Shown one piece after another: positions 16,362-24,956 of a stretch of DNA of 35,262 bases (position 1 is its first letter; every line of letters starts with the position of its first letter). The DNA comes from Methylococcales bacterium. Its GTDB lineage: Bacteria > Pseudomonadota > Gammaproteobacteria > JABHGC01. A model generated the notes under the pieces. It made no database searches, had not been told where the DNA came from, and saw only the letters and a program-made list of their open reading frames with translations. The stretch lies in NCBI GenBank assembly GCA_018672285.1, contig JABHGC010000093.1, positions 1-35,262 of the forward strand, written 5' to 3'. Made by a program: the position numbers and the translations under genes.

Positions 16362-17276
16362 ATGTCCTATTACAGGGCATCAGTGTATCTTTTAGTAATG
16401 ACATCACCTTATACATTAGATAACCCTGATACCTATCAACGTTGGCGTCAGCAAAAATTACAGAACTACCCGACTGACATTCAGCAGCTGGTTATCTCTG
16501 TAAAAGATGCCACCTCGCTCAGCCTGCCTGAACAACAGGCTATTTTTAGCCTCATTAACAAAACCAACATGGCCATCATTTCCGCACCTAATGAGGTTAC
16601 GTCACAAACGGTGACTCAACTTGGCAGCCAAGTTGGCTTACAACACCTAGATGCCAATATTTACTCCAACGCTGAAGCCGTCACTGCGCTATCAGTACAA
16701 AACAAACCCTCTAGACAGCAAGCTTTTATTCCTTATACCAACAAACCCATTGCCTGGCATACTGACGGCTACTACAACCCACTAAACAAGCAAGTTTTAG
16801 GCATGTTGCTGTACTGTGCTAGCCCTGCTGCAACAGGGGGTATGAACCACTTTATCGACCCTGAAATCGCTTACATTCACATCAGAGACACAAACCCTGA
16901 ATTCATTCGCGCACTTTTTCACCCCAATGCCATGCTCATTCCCGCACATGAAAATGATGGCGTGACACTGAGACCGGCACAAGGCGGCCCCGTTTTTTCC
17001 ACCATAAACGGCCAATTGCACATGCGCTACACCCACCGTAAAAAAAGCATTGAATGGCATGACTCAGCCATATTAAAGTCGGCTTTAGCCTGCCTTCATG
17101 AGCTTTTTGCCGATGGCCATCCCAGCCAATTTCAAGGCACATTAGCATCAGGCCAAGCGTTGCTATGCAACAACGTGTTACACAATCGCACCGGTTTTAC
17201 AGAAACAGGGGAGCAAACCAGGCTCATGTTTCGAGGTCGATATTTTGACCGTGTCTCAAGCCATGCTATAAGTTAA
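16362..17276 (+). CDS. TauD/TfdA-family Fe(II)/2-oxoglutarate dioxygenase
   Basis: The 304-residue enzyme keeps the iron ligands H133-x-D135 (WHTDGYYN) and H274 (CNNVLHNRTGF), and the 2-oxoglutarate-binding Arg region RLMFRGRYF near 287-293. TauD-type enzymes oxidise small acids such as taurine, or act on biosynthetic or betaine-like substrates; the substrate is not readable here. No Shine-Dalgarno sequence is seen before ATG 16362; an ATG at 16398 is an alternative. Its TAA overlaps the ATG of the lipoprotein gene by one base, so the two are coupled. It uses 2-oxoglutarate, as does SucA encoded just downstream, but no regulatory link is evident. Confidence 0.87.
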   Translation: MSYYRASVYLLVMTSPYTLDNPDTYQRWRQQKLQNYPTDIQQLVISVKDATSLSLPEQQAIFSLINKTNMAIISAPNEVTSQTVTQLGSQVGLQHLDANIYSNAEAVTALSVQNKPSRQQAFIPYTNKPIAWHTDGYYNPLNKQVLGMLLYCASPAATGGMNHFIDPEIAYIHIRDTNPEFIRALFHPNAMLIPAHENDGVTLRPAQGGPVFSTINGQLHMRYTHRKKSIEWHDSAILKSALACLHELFADGHPSQFQGTLASGQALLCNNVLHNRTGFTETGEQTRLMFRGRYFDRVSSHAIS

Positions 17277-17926
17277 TGAAACCGCCACTTTGGAATTCAT
17301 TCATGAAACGCGCCTTATTACTCGTATTATTCATCAGCCTCAGCAGCTGCTTGCAAACCACCTCAAATAAAGCACCAGAACCACGCAACACGCCCCAAGG
17401 CACAATCGACACCTGGCTCAACAAAGATGCCAATTTAACCAAGCGCTTTTACCCCACCCCCATTGTCTACGAACAAGACAAATATGACATTGAAGTATTT
17501 GAGGACTTTATCCGCTACATTCACAAAATCAAACACAGTGGTTTCAGCTCTCCGATTGACAGCTACCTCAAAACAGATGCCAGAAATGATGAAATTGCTC
17601 AGCGTTATAGCGACTTTATTCAACGCCGTGGCAATCGAATTCAAGCAGTTAACAAAGATACCAACCGGCTACTCAGCCGATTCGTTGAAATAAAAACCGC
17701 ACATGGTCATTATCAGCGCAACAATTTAGATGAAGCCCTCATAGAATACACCCCAGAGGGTAAACCCATTTCAATACTGCTGAGAGCCAATTTATTTAGC
17801 TCTGCATTTAACATGAGCCAACTGGTGAACACCTATCAAATACAACAGAGTTTTATTATTTACGGCCCGAAAGTAAAAACAATTGTTCGCAAGTTAAAAT
17901 TTGAAATCAAAGCCCCTCAGCTTTAG
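17276..17926 (+). CDS. Putative lipoprotein of unknown function
   Basis: The N terminus carries a lipoprotein signal: MKRALLLVLFISLSSC, with lipobox LSSC, so the mature protein begins at that Cys (residue 25 from ATG 17276). An ATG at 17303, preceded by GGAA, gives a more classical signal peptide, while ATG 17276 is coupled to the dioxygenase stop (TAATG); either may be used. The mature part of about 190 residues is basic, with no recognised domain and many Tyr and Asn. Its predicted place is the inner leaflet of the outer membrane or the periplasmic face of the inner membrane. Confidence 0.75.
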   Translation: MKPPLWNSFMKRALLLVLFISLSSCLQTTSNKAPEPRNTPQGTIDTWLNKDANLTKRFYPTPIVYEQDKYDIEVFEDFIRYIHKIKHSGFSSPIDSYLKTDARNDEIAQRYSDFIQRRGNRIQAVNKDTNRLLSRFVEIKTAHGHYQRNNLDEALIEYTPEGKPISILLRANLFSSAFNMSQLVNTYQIQQSFIIYGPKVKTIVRKLKFEIKAPQL

Positions 17927-17979
17927 CCATTTTGAACTATGCTTAAAAAAGGCGTATTCACTTAAAACAGTAAAACATC

Positions 17980-20829
17980 ATGGCCAAAAAATTCGAAGAA
18001 TTGATAGAGAGTTCCGCTATTTACGGCAGTAACGCAGCCTTTATAGAAGACCTCTACGAACAATACCTAAAACAACCCAGCACCTTAGATGATCGCTGGC
18101 GCAATTACTTTGATAGTATCCAAAGCGACAAAGACCTCAATCATATCGATACCCCTCATAGTACGGTCATTGAGTCTTTTACTGAAATAGCCCAGCACCC
18201 CAGCGCACAAAGCAGCGAATGCCTATCCCCGCTTGCCGCTGAAAAACAAGCTGCAGTCCTGAGACTAATCAACTCTTATCGTGTGCGAGGGCACCAAGAA
18301 GCAGACCTTGACCCTTTAGGACTTTGCCCCAGACCCCCCGTCCCCGATTTACTCCCTGAATTTCACGGTTTAGGCGAGATAGAAATGAACACCGAGTTCA
18401 ATACCGGTTCATTGTTTGCAAATGACCGAATGACACTCAAAGACATTATCACTCTAGTAAAGGCTTGTTATTGCGGTAGCATCGGCACGGAGTATTCTCA
18501 TATTGCCGATACCCAGAAAAAACGTTGGGTACAAAAACGCTTAGAAGAAAATTTTATTCATCAGCAACTAGATGCCGATAAAAAAACACAGATTCTCTCA
18601 TTGCTGACGGCAGCTGAAGGTATAGAGCGCTATTTACACACCCGATATGTCGGGCAAAAGCGTTTTTCTTTAGAAGGCGGAGAAGGCCTTAACGTGCTGC
18701 TTGATGAGCTCATTCAGCATGCCGGAGCTTCAGGCACTAAAGAAGCCGTCATCGGTATGGCACACCGTGGCCGCTTAAATGTGTTGATCAACATCATGGG
18801 CAAACCACCTGAGCTATTATTCCAAGAATTTGAGGGCCGACATAAAGTCGAACACAATGGTTCTGGAGACGTAAAATACCACCAAGGTTTTTCAACCAAT
18901 GTCGAAACCCCTGGCGGCCCACTGCATTTAGCACTCGCGTTTAACCCATCTCACTTAGAAATTATTAACCCAGTAATTGAAGGCTCTGTTAGAGCAAGGC
19001 AACAATTAAGGGGGGACAAAGACGCCAAACAAGTTTTACCTATTTTAATTCATGGTGATGCCGCTTTTGCAGGACAAGGCGTGGTGATGGAAACCATCAA
19101 CATGTCACAAACCCGTGGTTTTTCTACCGGTGGTACTGTCCACATTGTGATCAATAACCGCATTGGTTTTACCACTAGCCATCCAATGGATGCAAGATCC
19201 ACTTTATACTGTACTGATCTTGCAAAAATGATTCAGGCACCTATTTTCCATGTGAATGGAGATGACCCTGAAGCACTGATTTTCGTCACTCAAATGGCCA
19301 TGGACTATTGCCATGAGTATGCCACTGACGTTGTGATCGACATGGTTTGTTATCGCCGCCACGGTCACAACGAAGCGGATGAGCCTTCAGCCACTCAACC
19401 TCAAATGTACCAAAAAATTCGTAGCACACCGACAACACGTGAACACTACGCACAAATACTGGTGACAGAAGGCTTATTAACACAAGCTCAAACCAATGAC
19501 ATGGTCTCTCAGTATAGAGAACGCTTAGAGCAAGGAAAAAATGTTGCTCGGCCATTGGTTGATAATAATAGTGCCTACACGACCGACTGGACCCCTTATA
19601 TTAACCGTGATTGGACAGAACCATTTGACAGCACGGTTCCCGTAGCCACAATACAAGCATTATCCACCCGTATGACCACCCTACCGGATCAATTCACGTT
19701 ACACCCACGGGTGCAAAAAGTCGTTGATGCAAGACGTAAAATGGCAGCAGGCGCGACCCCTATCGACTGGGGTTTTGCAGAAACAATGGCCTACGCCACA
19801 CTGGTATCACAAGGGCATGCGGTTCGTTTATCTGGCCAAGATGCAGGCCGAGGGACTTTCTTTCATCGCCATGCCGTCTTACACAACCAACTCGATGGTG
19901 AACGACATACCCCATTACAAAGTTGTGCAGATGACCAAGAGAATTTTCTTGTTATTGACTCTTTATTATCAGAAGAAGCCGTATTGGCTTTTGAATATGG
20001 TTATGCGACTAAATCACCTAAGTCTCTGGTGATTTGGGAAGGACAATTCGGTGATTTTGCCAATGGCGCACAAGTTGTTATCGACCAATTCATTAGCTCC
20101 GGCGAAGCTAAATGGGGCCGGCTTTGCGCTCTAACCATGTTATTACCTCATGGTTATGAAGGCCAAGGACCAGAACATTCATCTGCCAGATTAGAGCGAT
20201 ATTTACAACTCTGTGCTGAGAAGAACATGCAGGTGTGCATCCCTTCCACCCCTGCCCAAGTGTATCACATGCTACGTAGGCAAATGATTCGCCCGTACCG
20301 AAAACCCTTGATTGTCATGAGCCCTAAAAGCTTACTAAGACATCCGGCTGCCGTATCCAGTTTAGAGCAGTTATCAGATGGCCAGTTTCATACGGTGTTA
20401 GACGAAACAGAAGAGATGGATAAAACAGCGATTGATGCCATCGTACTGTGCAGTGGCAAAGTATATTACGACCTCACCGCCGAGCGAACCACTAGAGAAA
20501 TTACACACACCGCGATTATTCGATTAGAACAGTTATACCCGTTCCCACAAGAAGATCTCGACACGATTATCGCCAACTATCCTAATGCAAAAAAACTCAC
20601 CTGGTGCCAAGAAGAGCCTAAAAACCAGGGCGCTTGGGATCAAATTAAATTCCGTTTTGACTACTATACAAAAAAATACGATCTAAAACTGACATATGCA
20701 GGTAGGCGAACAGCAGCCTCTCCTGCCACTGGAAATCATCACCAACACGTATACGAGCAAAAGTGTGTTATTTTCAGCGCCCTACAAATCGACCCTAGCG
20801 AATTAGAAGGAAACACACATGAGCACTAA
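17980..20829 (+). CDS. sucA: 2-oxoglutarate dehydrogenase E1 component
   Basis: SucA is the thiamine-diphosphate-dependent decarboxylase of the 2-oxoglutarate dehydrogenase complex (citric acid cycle, cytoplasm). The 949 residues match the usual length. Landmarks are the N-terminal E1 motif ([22 protein letters not shown]), [11 protein letters not shown] near 260, the ThDP/Mg-binding [11 protein letters not shown] at about 358-368, [20 protein letters not shown], and the transketolase-like domain with [17 protein letters not shown] and [13 protein letters not shown]. It overlaps sucB by 11 bases, so the two are cotranslated. It is 53 bases after the lipoprotein gene. Neither the sdh genes nor gltA precede it, unlike the arrangement in many gammaproteobacteria. 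Confidence 0.97.
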   Translation: MAKKFEELIESSAIYGSNAAFIEDLYEQYLKQPSTLDDRWRNYFDSIQSDKDLNHIDTPHSTVIESFTEIAQHPSAQSSECLSPLAAEKQAAVLRLINSYRVRGHQEADLDPLGLCPRPPVPDLLPEFHGLGEIEMNTEFNTGSLFANDRMTLKDIITLVKACYCGSIGTEYSHIADTQKKRWVQKRLEENFIHQQLDADKKTQILSLLTAAEGIERYLHTRYVGQKRFSLEGGEGLNVLLDELIQHAGASGTKEAVIGMAHRGRLNVLINIMGKPPELLFQEFEGRHKVEHNGSGDVKYHQGFSTNVETPGGPLHLALAFNPSHLEIINPVIEGSVRARQQLRGDKDAKQVLPILIHGDAAFAGQGVVMETINMSQTRGFSTGGTVHIVINNRIGFTTSHPMDARSTLYCTDLAKMIQAPIFHVNGDDPEALIFVTQMAMDYCHEYATDVVIDMVCYRRHGHNEADEPSATQPQMYQKIRSTPTTREHYAQILVTEGLLTQAQTNDMVSQYRERLEQGKNVARPLVDNNSAYTTDWTPYINRDWTEPFDSTVPVATIQALSTRMTTLPDQFTLHPRVQKVVDARRKMAAGATPIDWGFAETMAYATLVSQGHAVRLSGQDAGRGTFFHRHAVLHNQLDGERHTPLQSCADDQENFLVIDSLLSEEAVLAFEYGYATKSPKSLVIWEGQFGDFANGAQVVIDQFISSGEAKWGRLCALTMLLPHGYEGQGPEHSSARLERYLQLCAEKNMQVCIPSTPAQVYHMLRRQMIRPYRKPLIVMSPKSLLRHPAAVSSLEQLSDGQFHTVLDETEEMDKTAIDAIVLCSGKVYYDLTAERTTREITHTAIIRLEQLYPFPQEDLDTIIANYPNAKKLTWCQEEPKNQGAWDQIKFRFDYYTKKYDLKLTYAGRRTAASPATGNHHQHVYEQKCVIFSALQIDPSELEGNTHEH

Positions 20830-22015
20830 CGTTCTTGTTCCCAACTTACCCGAATCCGTTGCCGATGCCACCTTAATTACCTGGCATAAAAAAGCAGGTG
20901 ATGCCGTTACTCGGGATGAGACTTTGGTCGACCTTGAAACCGACAAAGTTGTTTTAGAAGTACCAGCACCATGTGATGGTGTTATTACAAAAATTGTGGT
21001 TGGAGATGGTGCAACCGTCACCTCAGGCGAACTGCTAGCCCAAATTGATGAGTCCGCGATCGCTGCAGCTACAAACACCACAGCGGTAGAGAGCCAAACA
21101 GAAACAGAATCAGATATCCCATTATCACCTGCAGTCAGGCGAATAATACAAGAAAATCAACTAGACCCCGCTAGTATCTCAGGTAGTGGAAAAAATGGTC
21201 GCATTACCAAAGAGGATGTGCAAAAACACCTCGATAACGCGACGGCCCAACCTGCACAAGCCGCCAGCACCCCTGCTACGCCTAGCCCAACTACAGCACC
21301 ACACAATAACAACAACCGGCCTGAGCAACGCGTGCCGATGACCCGACTCCGCGCCAGAGTTGCCGAACGATTAGTTGAAGCACAGCAAACAGCCGCCATG
21401 CTCACAACCTTCAATGAAGTGAACATGAAGCCGGTCATGGACCTGCGAAACAAATATAAAGATTTGTTTCAAAAAACCCATGAAAGCAAATTAGGGTTTA
21501 TGTCATTTTTTGCTAAAGCGGCCACCGAGGCGCTAAAAAAATTCCCGGTTGTTAATGCATCCATTGATGGCAAAGACATTATTTACCACGGCTATTTTGA
21601 TATTGGCATTGCCGTGTCGTCACCCCGAGGCCTCGTAGTACCCATATTACGCGATGCCGATGGCATGGGCTTTGCCGACATTGAAAAACAAATCGTTAAT
21701 TATGCCCAATCCGCTAAAAATGGCAGCTTGAGTTATGATGATTTAACCGGTGGCACCTTTACCATTACCAACGGCGGCACCTTTGGCTCAATGCTTTCTA
21801 CGCCAATTTTAAACCCGCCTCAAAGTGCTATTTTAGGCATGCACAACATTGTACAAAGACCGGTTATTGAAAATGGTGAGATTGTGATTCGCCCCATTAT
21901 GTATATGGCCGTCTCTTACGACCACAGAATCATTGATGGTGCCGAGGCCGTGCAGTTTTTAGTGGCCATCAAAAATGCATTGGAAGACCCTGCTAGGCTA
22001 CTTCTTAATGTTTAA
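20819..22015 (+). CDS. sucB: 2-oxoglutarate dehydrogenase E2, dihydrolipoyl succinyltransferase
   Basis: SucB is the core acyltransferase of the complex. Domains in order: one lipoyl domain (residues 2-76) with lipoyl Lys K43 in [10 protein letters not shown]; an Ala/Thr/Pro-rich linker; the E1/E3-binding domain (about 102-139; [19 protein letters not shown]); a second flexible Ala/Pro linker; and the catalytic domain (about 170-398) with the active-site SYDHRIIDG, giving H369 and D373. The length of 398 is normal. It begins inside the end of sucA. A hairpin follows 26 bases after the stop, before lpd. Confidence 0.97.
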   Translation: MSTNVLVPNLPESVADATLITWHKKAGDAVTRDETLVDLETDKVVLEVPAPCDGVITKIVVGDGATVTSGELLAQIDESAIAAATNTTAVESQTETESDIPLSPAVRRIIQENQLDPASISGSGKNGRITKEDVQKHLDNATAQPAQAASTPATPSPTTAPHNNNNRPEQRVPMTRLRARVAERLVEAQQTAAMLTTFNEVNMKPVMDLRNKYKDLFQKTHESKLGFMSFFAKAATEALKKFPVVNASIDGKDIIYHGYFDIGIAVSSPRGLVVPILRDADGMGFADIEKQIVNYAQSAKNGSLSYDDLTGGTFTITNGGTFGSMLSTPILNPPQSAILGMHNIVQRPVIENGEIVIRPIMYMAVSYDHRIIDGAEAVQFLVAIKNALEDPARLLLNV

Positions 22016-22041
22016 AAAAAAGCAATAAGCACCAGAAAAAC

Positions 22042-22082
22042 ACTATAGAGCCATAATGTTTCATCATTAATGGCCCTATAGT
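22042..22082 (+). terminator. Strong hairpin between sucB and lpd
   Basis: ACTATAGAGCCATAATG (22042-22058) pairs with 22065-22082 around a 6-base loop, with one mismatch and one bulged base. ATTTTAATAAAT follows. It may act as a partial terminator or an mRNA-stabilising 3' end that sets the sucAB-to-lpd ratio. Confidence 0.6.
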
Positions 22083-22182
22083 ATTTTAATAAATATTCCC
22101 CTCAACTTTGATAAAACCTGTCATTTATTCCCTCGACAGATCACAATAAAGTGTCACCATAAAACTACTGGAGCCAACAAAC

Positions 22183-23631
22183 ATGAGCGAATTAAAAAGC
22201 TATAACGTCATCGTCATTGGTGCAGGTCCTGCCGGATACGTTGCTGCCATCCGTTGCGCCCAACTCGGCCTTACAACGGCTTGCGTTGATATGTGGCTAG
22301 ATAATGGCAAACCCACACTAGGCGGTACATGTTTGAACGTTGGTTGTATTCCATCGAAAGCCCTACTCGAAAGCTCCGAAAAATATCATGAAGCACAAAA
22401 TGCACTGGCTGATTTTGGTGTTGAAGTTGACAACGTTTCACTCAACCTAAAAACCATGATGGATCGCAAAGGGACAATGGTTAAACAGCTGACCCAAGGC
22501 ATACAAGGGCTATTTAAAGCCAATGGTATTGAATGGCTTAAGGGTCATGGAAAACTCTTGGCCAACAAGCAAGTTGAAGTCATTGCGACAGATGATAGCG
22601 TCACCACCTACCAAGCTGAACATATAATCCTAGCGACAGGTTCAAGCCCGGTTGATATTGGTATTGCCAAAGTGAACAAAGACACCATCGTCGATTCCTC
22701 TGGTGCCCTTTCTTTCACCGAAGTCCCCGCTAAACTCGGCGTTATTGGTGCAGGTGTTATTGGCCTAGAACTCGGTAGCGTATGGAAACGGCTCGGTAGT
22801 GAGGTTGTGATACTCGAAGCACAAGATGAATTTTTACCGATGGCAGACACTCAAGTCAGCCGCGAAGCATTAAAACAATACAAGGCTCAAGGTCTCAACA
22901 TCAACTTAAGCACCAGAGTGACCAAAACAGAAGTAGCAGATAATCAAGTCACTGTTCACTATCAAGATAAAGACGGCGACCAAACGTTGGTCGTCGACAA
23001 GCTCATTGTTGCCGTTGGCCGAACCCCAAATAGCAACCAACTGGCCAGTAGAGACACGGATTTACTGCTAGATGAAGGCAATTTTGTCCATGTGGATGAG
23101 CAATGTCGAACCAATATCCCAAGTGTCTATGCGATTGGAGATTTGGTTCGTGGCCCCATGCTTGCACACAAAGGATCAGAAGAAGGTATTGCTGTTGCTG
23201 AAACGATTGCCAATGACTACCCTTCTACCTGCGATTTAGACTTAGTGCCCTCAGTTATTTACACCCTCCCTGAAATTGCCTGGGTTGGCACCAACGAAAA
23301 GGAGTTAAAGGCAGCAGGCATAGAATACAACAGTGGCTCGTTCCCTTTTGCGGCTATTGGCCGTGCTCATGCAATGAATCAAACAGCAGGTTTTGTAAAA
23401 ATCCTGGCGGATAAAACGACTGACCGTATTTTAGGTGTCCACATCATTGGCCCTGCAGCTTCCGAGCTGATTACTGAGGCTGTTGTTGCAATGGAGTTTT
23501 CAGCCAGCTCAGAAGACTTAGCTCGTACCATCCATGCACACCCAACGTTATCCGAAGCGATGCATGAAGCTGCATTATCTGTTGATAACCGAGCGATCCA
23601 TAAGGCCAATCGTAAGAAAAAGAAAAAATAG
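22183..23631 (+). CDS. lpdA: Dihydrolipoyl dehydrogenase (E3)
   Basis: This FAD-containing enzyme reoxidises the dihydrolipoyl arm of SucB and passes electrons to NAD+. The 482-residue protein shows the FAD-binding VIGAGPAGYVAAI (11-23), the redox disulfide C50/C55 in GGTCLNVGCIPSK, the NAD-binding GVIGAGVIGLELGSVW near 186-201, and the second FAD motif YAIGDLVRGPMLAHK. The catalytic pair is H453/E458 in HAHPTLSEAMHEA. The last residues are all Lys or Arg (RKKKKK). The start ATG 22183 has TGGAG nine bases upstream. As a 167-base gap and a hairpin separate it from sucB, it probably also has its own promoter. It may serve other 2-oxoacid complexes too. Confidence 0.96.
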   Translation: MSELKSYNVIVIGAGPAGYVAAIRCAQLGLTTACVDMWLDNGKPTLGGTCLNVGCIPSKALLESSEKYHEAQNALADFGVEVDNVSLNLKTMMDRKGTMVKQLTQGIQGLFKANGIEWLKGHGKLLANKQVEVIATDDSVTTYQAEHIILATGSSPVDIGIAKVNKDTIVDSSGALSFTEVPAKLGVIGAGVIGLELGSVWKRLGSEVVILEAQDEFLPMADTQVSREALKQYKAQGLNINLSTRVTKTEVADNQVTVHYQDKDGDQTLVVDKLIVAVGRTPNSNQLASRDTDLLLDEGNFVHVDEQCRTNIPSVYAIGDLVRGPMLAHKGSEEGIAVAETIANDYPSTCDLDLVPSVIYTLPEIAWVGTNEKELKAAGIEYNSGSFPFAAIGRAHAMNQTAGFVKILADKTTDRILGVHIIGPAASELITEAVVAMEFSASSEDLARTIHAHPTLSEAMHEAALSVDNRAIHKANRKKKKK

Positions 23632-23674
23632 GTTATTTTGAACGTCTCAGCTGAAGCTAACGGTAACGATAAAA

Positions 23675-23709
23675 CATTAAGGTGACAACCTTAATGTGGT
23701 CACCTTTTT
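23675..23709 (+). terminator. Terminator of lpd with an overlapping alternative hairpin
   Basis: AAGGTGAC (23679-23686) pairs with GTCACCTT (23699-23706), followed by TTT, an intrinsic terminator shape. A second hairpin, CATTAAGGT (23675-23683) with ACCTTAATG (23688-23696), uses the same AAGGT bases, so the two cannot form together. Confidence 0.6.
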
Positions 23710-23720
23710 CGGCCATAAAG

Positions 23721-23739
23721 GTCTCTTTATAAAAGAGAC
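23721..23739. terminator. Second hairpin downstream of lpd
   Basis: GTCTCTTT (23721-23728) and AAAGAGAC (23732-23739) pair around a 3-base loop. It lies between lpd and the convergent DUF2333 gene (true end at 23817) and may serve as a back-up terminator for either strand. Confidence 0.45.
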
Positions 23740-23816
23740 TCAAAGTTCATTCATCAGGTTATAGAGAGAAGACGCAACTTTAAAAGCGTATAAAGCCACC
23801 TATAGTGGAGAAAGCC

Positions 23817-24881
23817 TTAACCTCGCTTCAACAGCTCGCGCAAATTAATCACCTGAGCATTCGCTCGCGAAAGATAGGAAGCCAGTACCAACGAGTAATT
23901 AGCCGTAATACCAAAACCACGTCCATTTAAGACCACAGGGCTCCATAAAGCTTGCTGAGTAGACTCTAGCTAACGAATAATTTGGCGCAAACTGACCACC
24001 GCATTTTTATCTTTTAACACCGCATAAAAATCTTTTTCAATGGCCTTTAAAAAGTGAAGCAAAGCCCATGTAGTGCCACGAGCTTCATATAAAACATTGT
24101 CAATTTCCATCCAAGGCGTTTTAACGATCAACATTTTGGGTGTTGATGTAGACTGCTCTGCTTTTTTCTCGCCAGCCAAATCTGTATTCACTCGTACCTG
24201 GCCAACACTTGACGATAAACGCTGTGATAAGCTGCCTAATTTTTTCTCAACCAATGACAGCCAAGTACTTAAATTATCCGCTCTGGCAAAAAACTGACCA
24301 CTATGATTGCTTGTATCACCCAACTCGGATAAATACGTTTTCAGCGCATCCACCCCTTTCTCATACTGCCCTTCACTTGATGGAAACATCCAAGTGTCAT
24401 TACTAAAACTTAACTGAGGGTCTGCAACCGATAGCGCCTCATTTTCAAGAGACTGGGATTGCGAACGACTGAAGTCATTACGAAATGTTCTGACCATATC
24501 CCTTACCTGAGTCAACACACCAAATTCCCAGCTTGAAATATTATCCATAAAAACCGTAGGGGGCATCACATCATTACTTTGATAGCCGCCAGGTTTGTGT
24601 AACATAACATCCAGCACATGAATCAGTGTTACCGTTGTATTCTGCCCGATAACAGGTGCTTTACCCTCCAGCATTTCAGCGGCTACTTCATCAATGTCGA
24701 ACATCTCTGGCTCTTGACCCCAGTACCACCCCAGCAAAAATAAAATAACGACTAAAGTGCCCCCTAAAAAAACCGAGGCACCGATGAGACCGCGCTCTTT
24801 CAAGTTTTTTAATTGGTATTGAGCAACAAACTGTTTTGATCGCTCTTTGGCTTTTTCAGAAGATGCTTTTAAATCAGGCAA
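23817..24881 (-). pseudogene. DUF2333 protein gene interrupted by an in-frame TAG
   Basis: Translated from TTG 24881 (GGAG nine bases upstream), the frame encodes a protein with a cytoplasmic basic N terminus, one membrane helix (about residues 31-54), and a long soluble part of the DUF2333 type (EMFDIDEVAAEM, GYQSNDVMPPTVFMDNISSWE). It stops at TAG, codon 304 (23970-23972), in the middle of the conserved segment SLRQIIR. Beyond the TAG, the same frame continues for 50 codons to TAA at 23817-23819 as conserved-looking sequence (LWSPVVLNGRGFG, SLVLASYLSRANAQVINL). The full 354-residue reading matches the family's usual length. A single base change (GAG to TAG) or a sequence error explains it. 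DUF2333 proteins are of unknown role. The upstream neighbour is the GspE/PilB-type ATPase gene, 75 bases away. Confidence 0.85.
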
Positions 24882-24891
24882 GGGACTTGCT

Positions 24892-24914
24892 CCATAGGTT
24901 GGAATAACCTATGG
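24892..24914 (-). promoter_or_regulatory. Hairpin overlapping the ribosome-binding site of the DUF2333 gene
   Basis: CCATAGGTT (24892-24900) and AACCTATGG (24906-24914) form a perfect 9-bp stem with a 5-base loop. On the minus strand its 3' arm ends in the GG of the GGAG ribosome-binding site, so folding could limit translation of the DUF2333 gene. It could also trim expression after the ATPase gene. Confidence 0.5.
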
Positions 24915-24956
24915 AGTGTTACTGTTATTAACGTGTATTGCAAGTAGTGGGGAGGC

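Noticed and set aside
23970..23972. Pyrrolysine or reassigned amber codon in the DUF2333 gene
   Set aside because: TAG ends lpd, the Fe-S carrier gene and the lipoprotein gene in the same window, and no pyl gene is seen; a simple mutation or sequence error is more likely.
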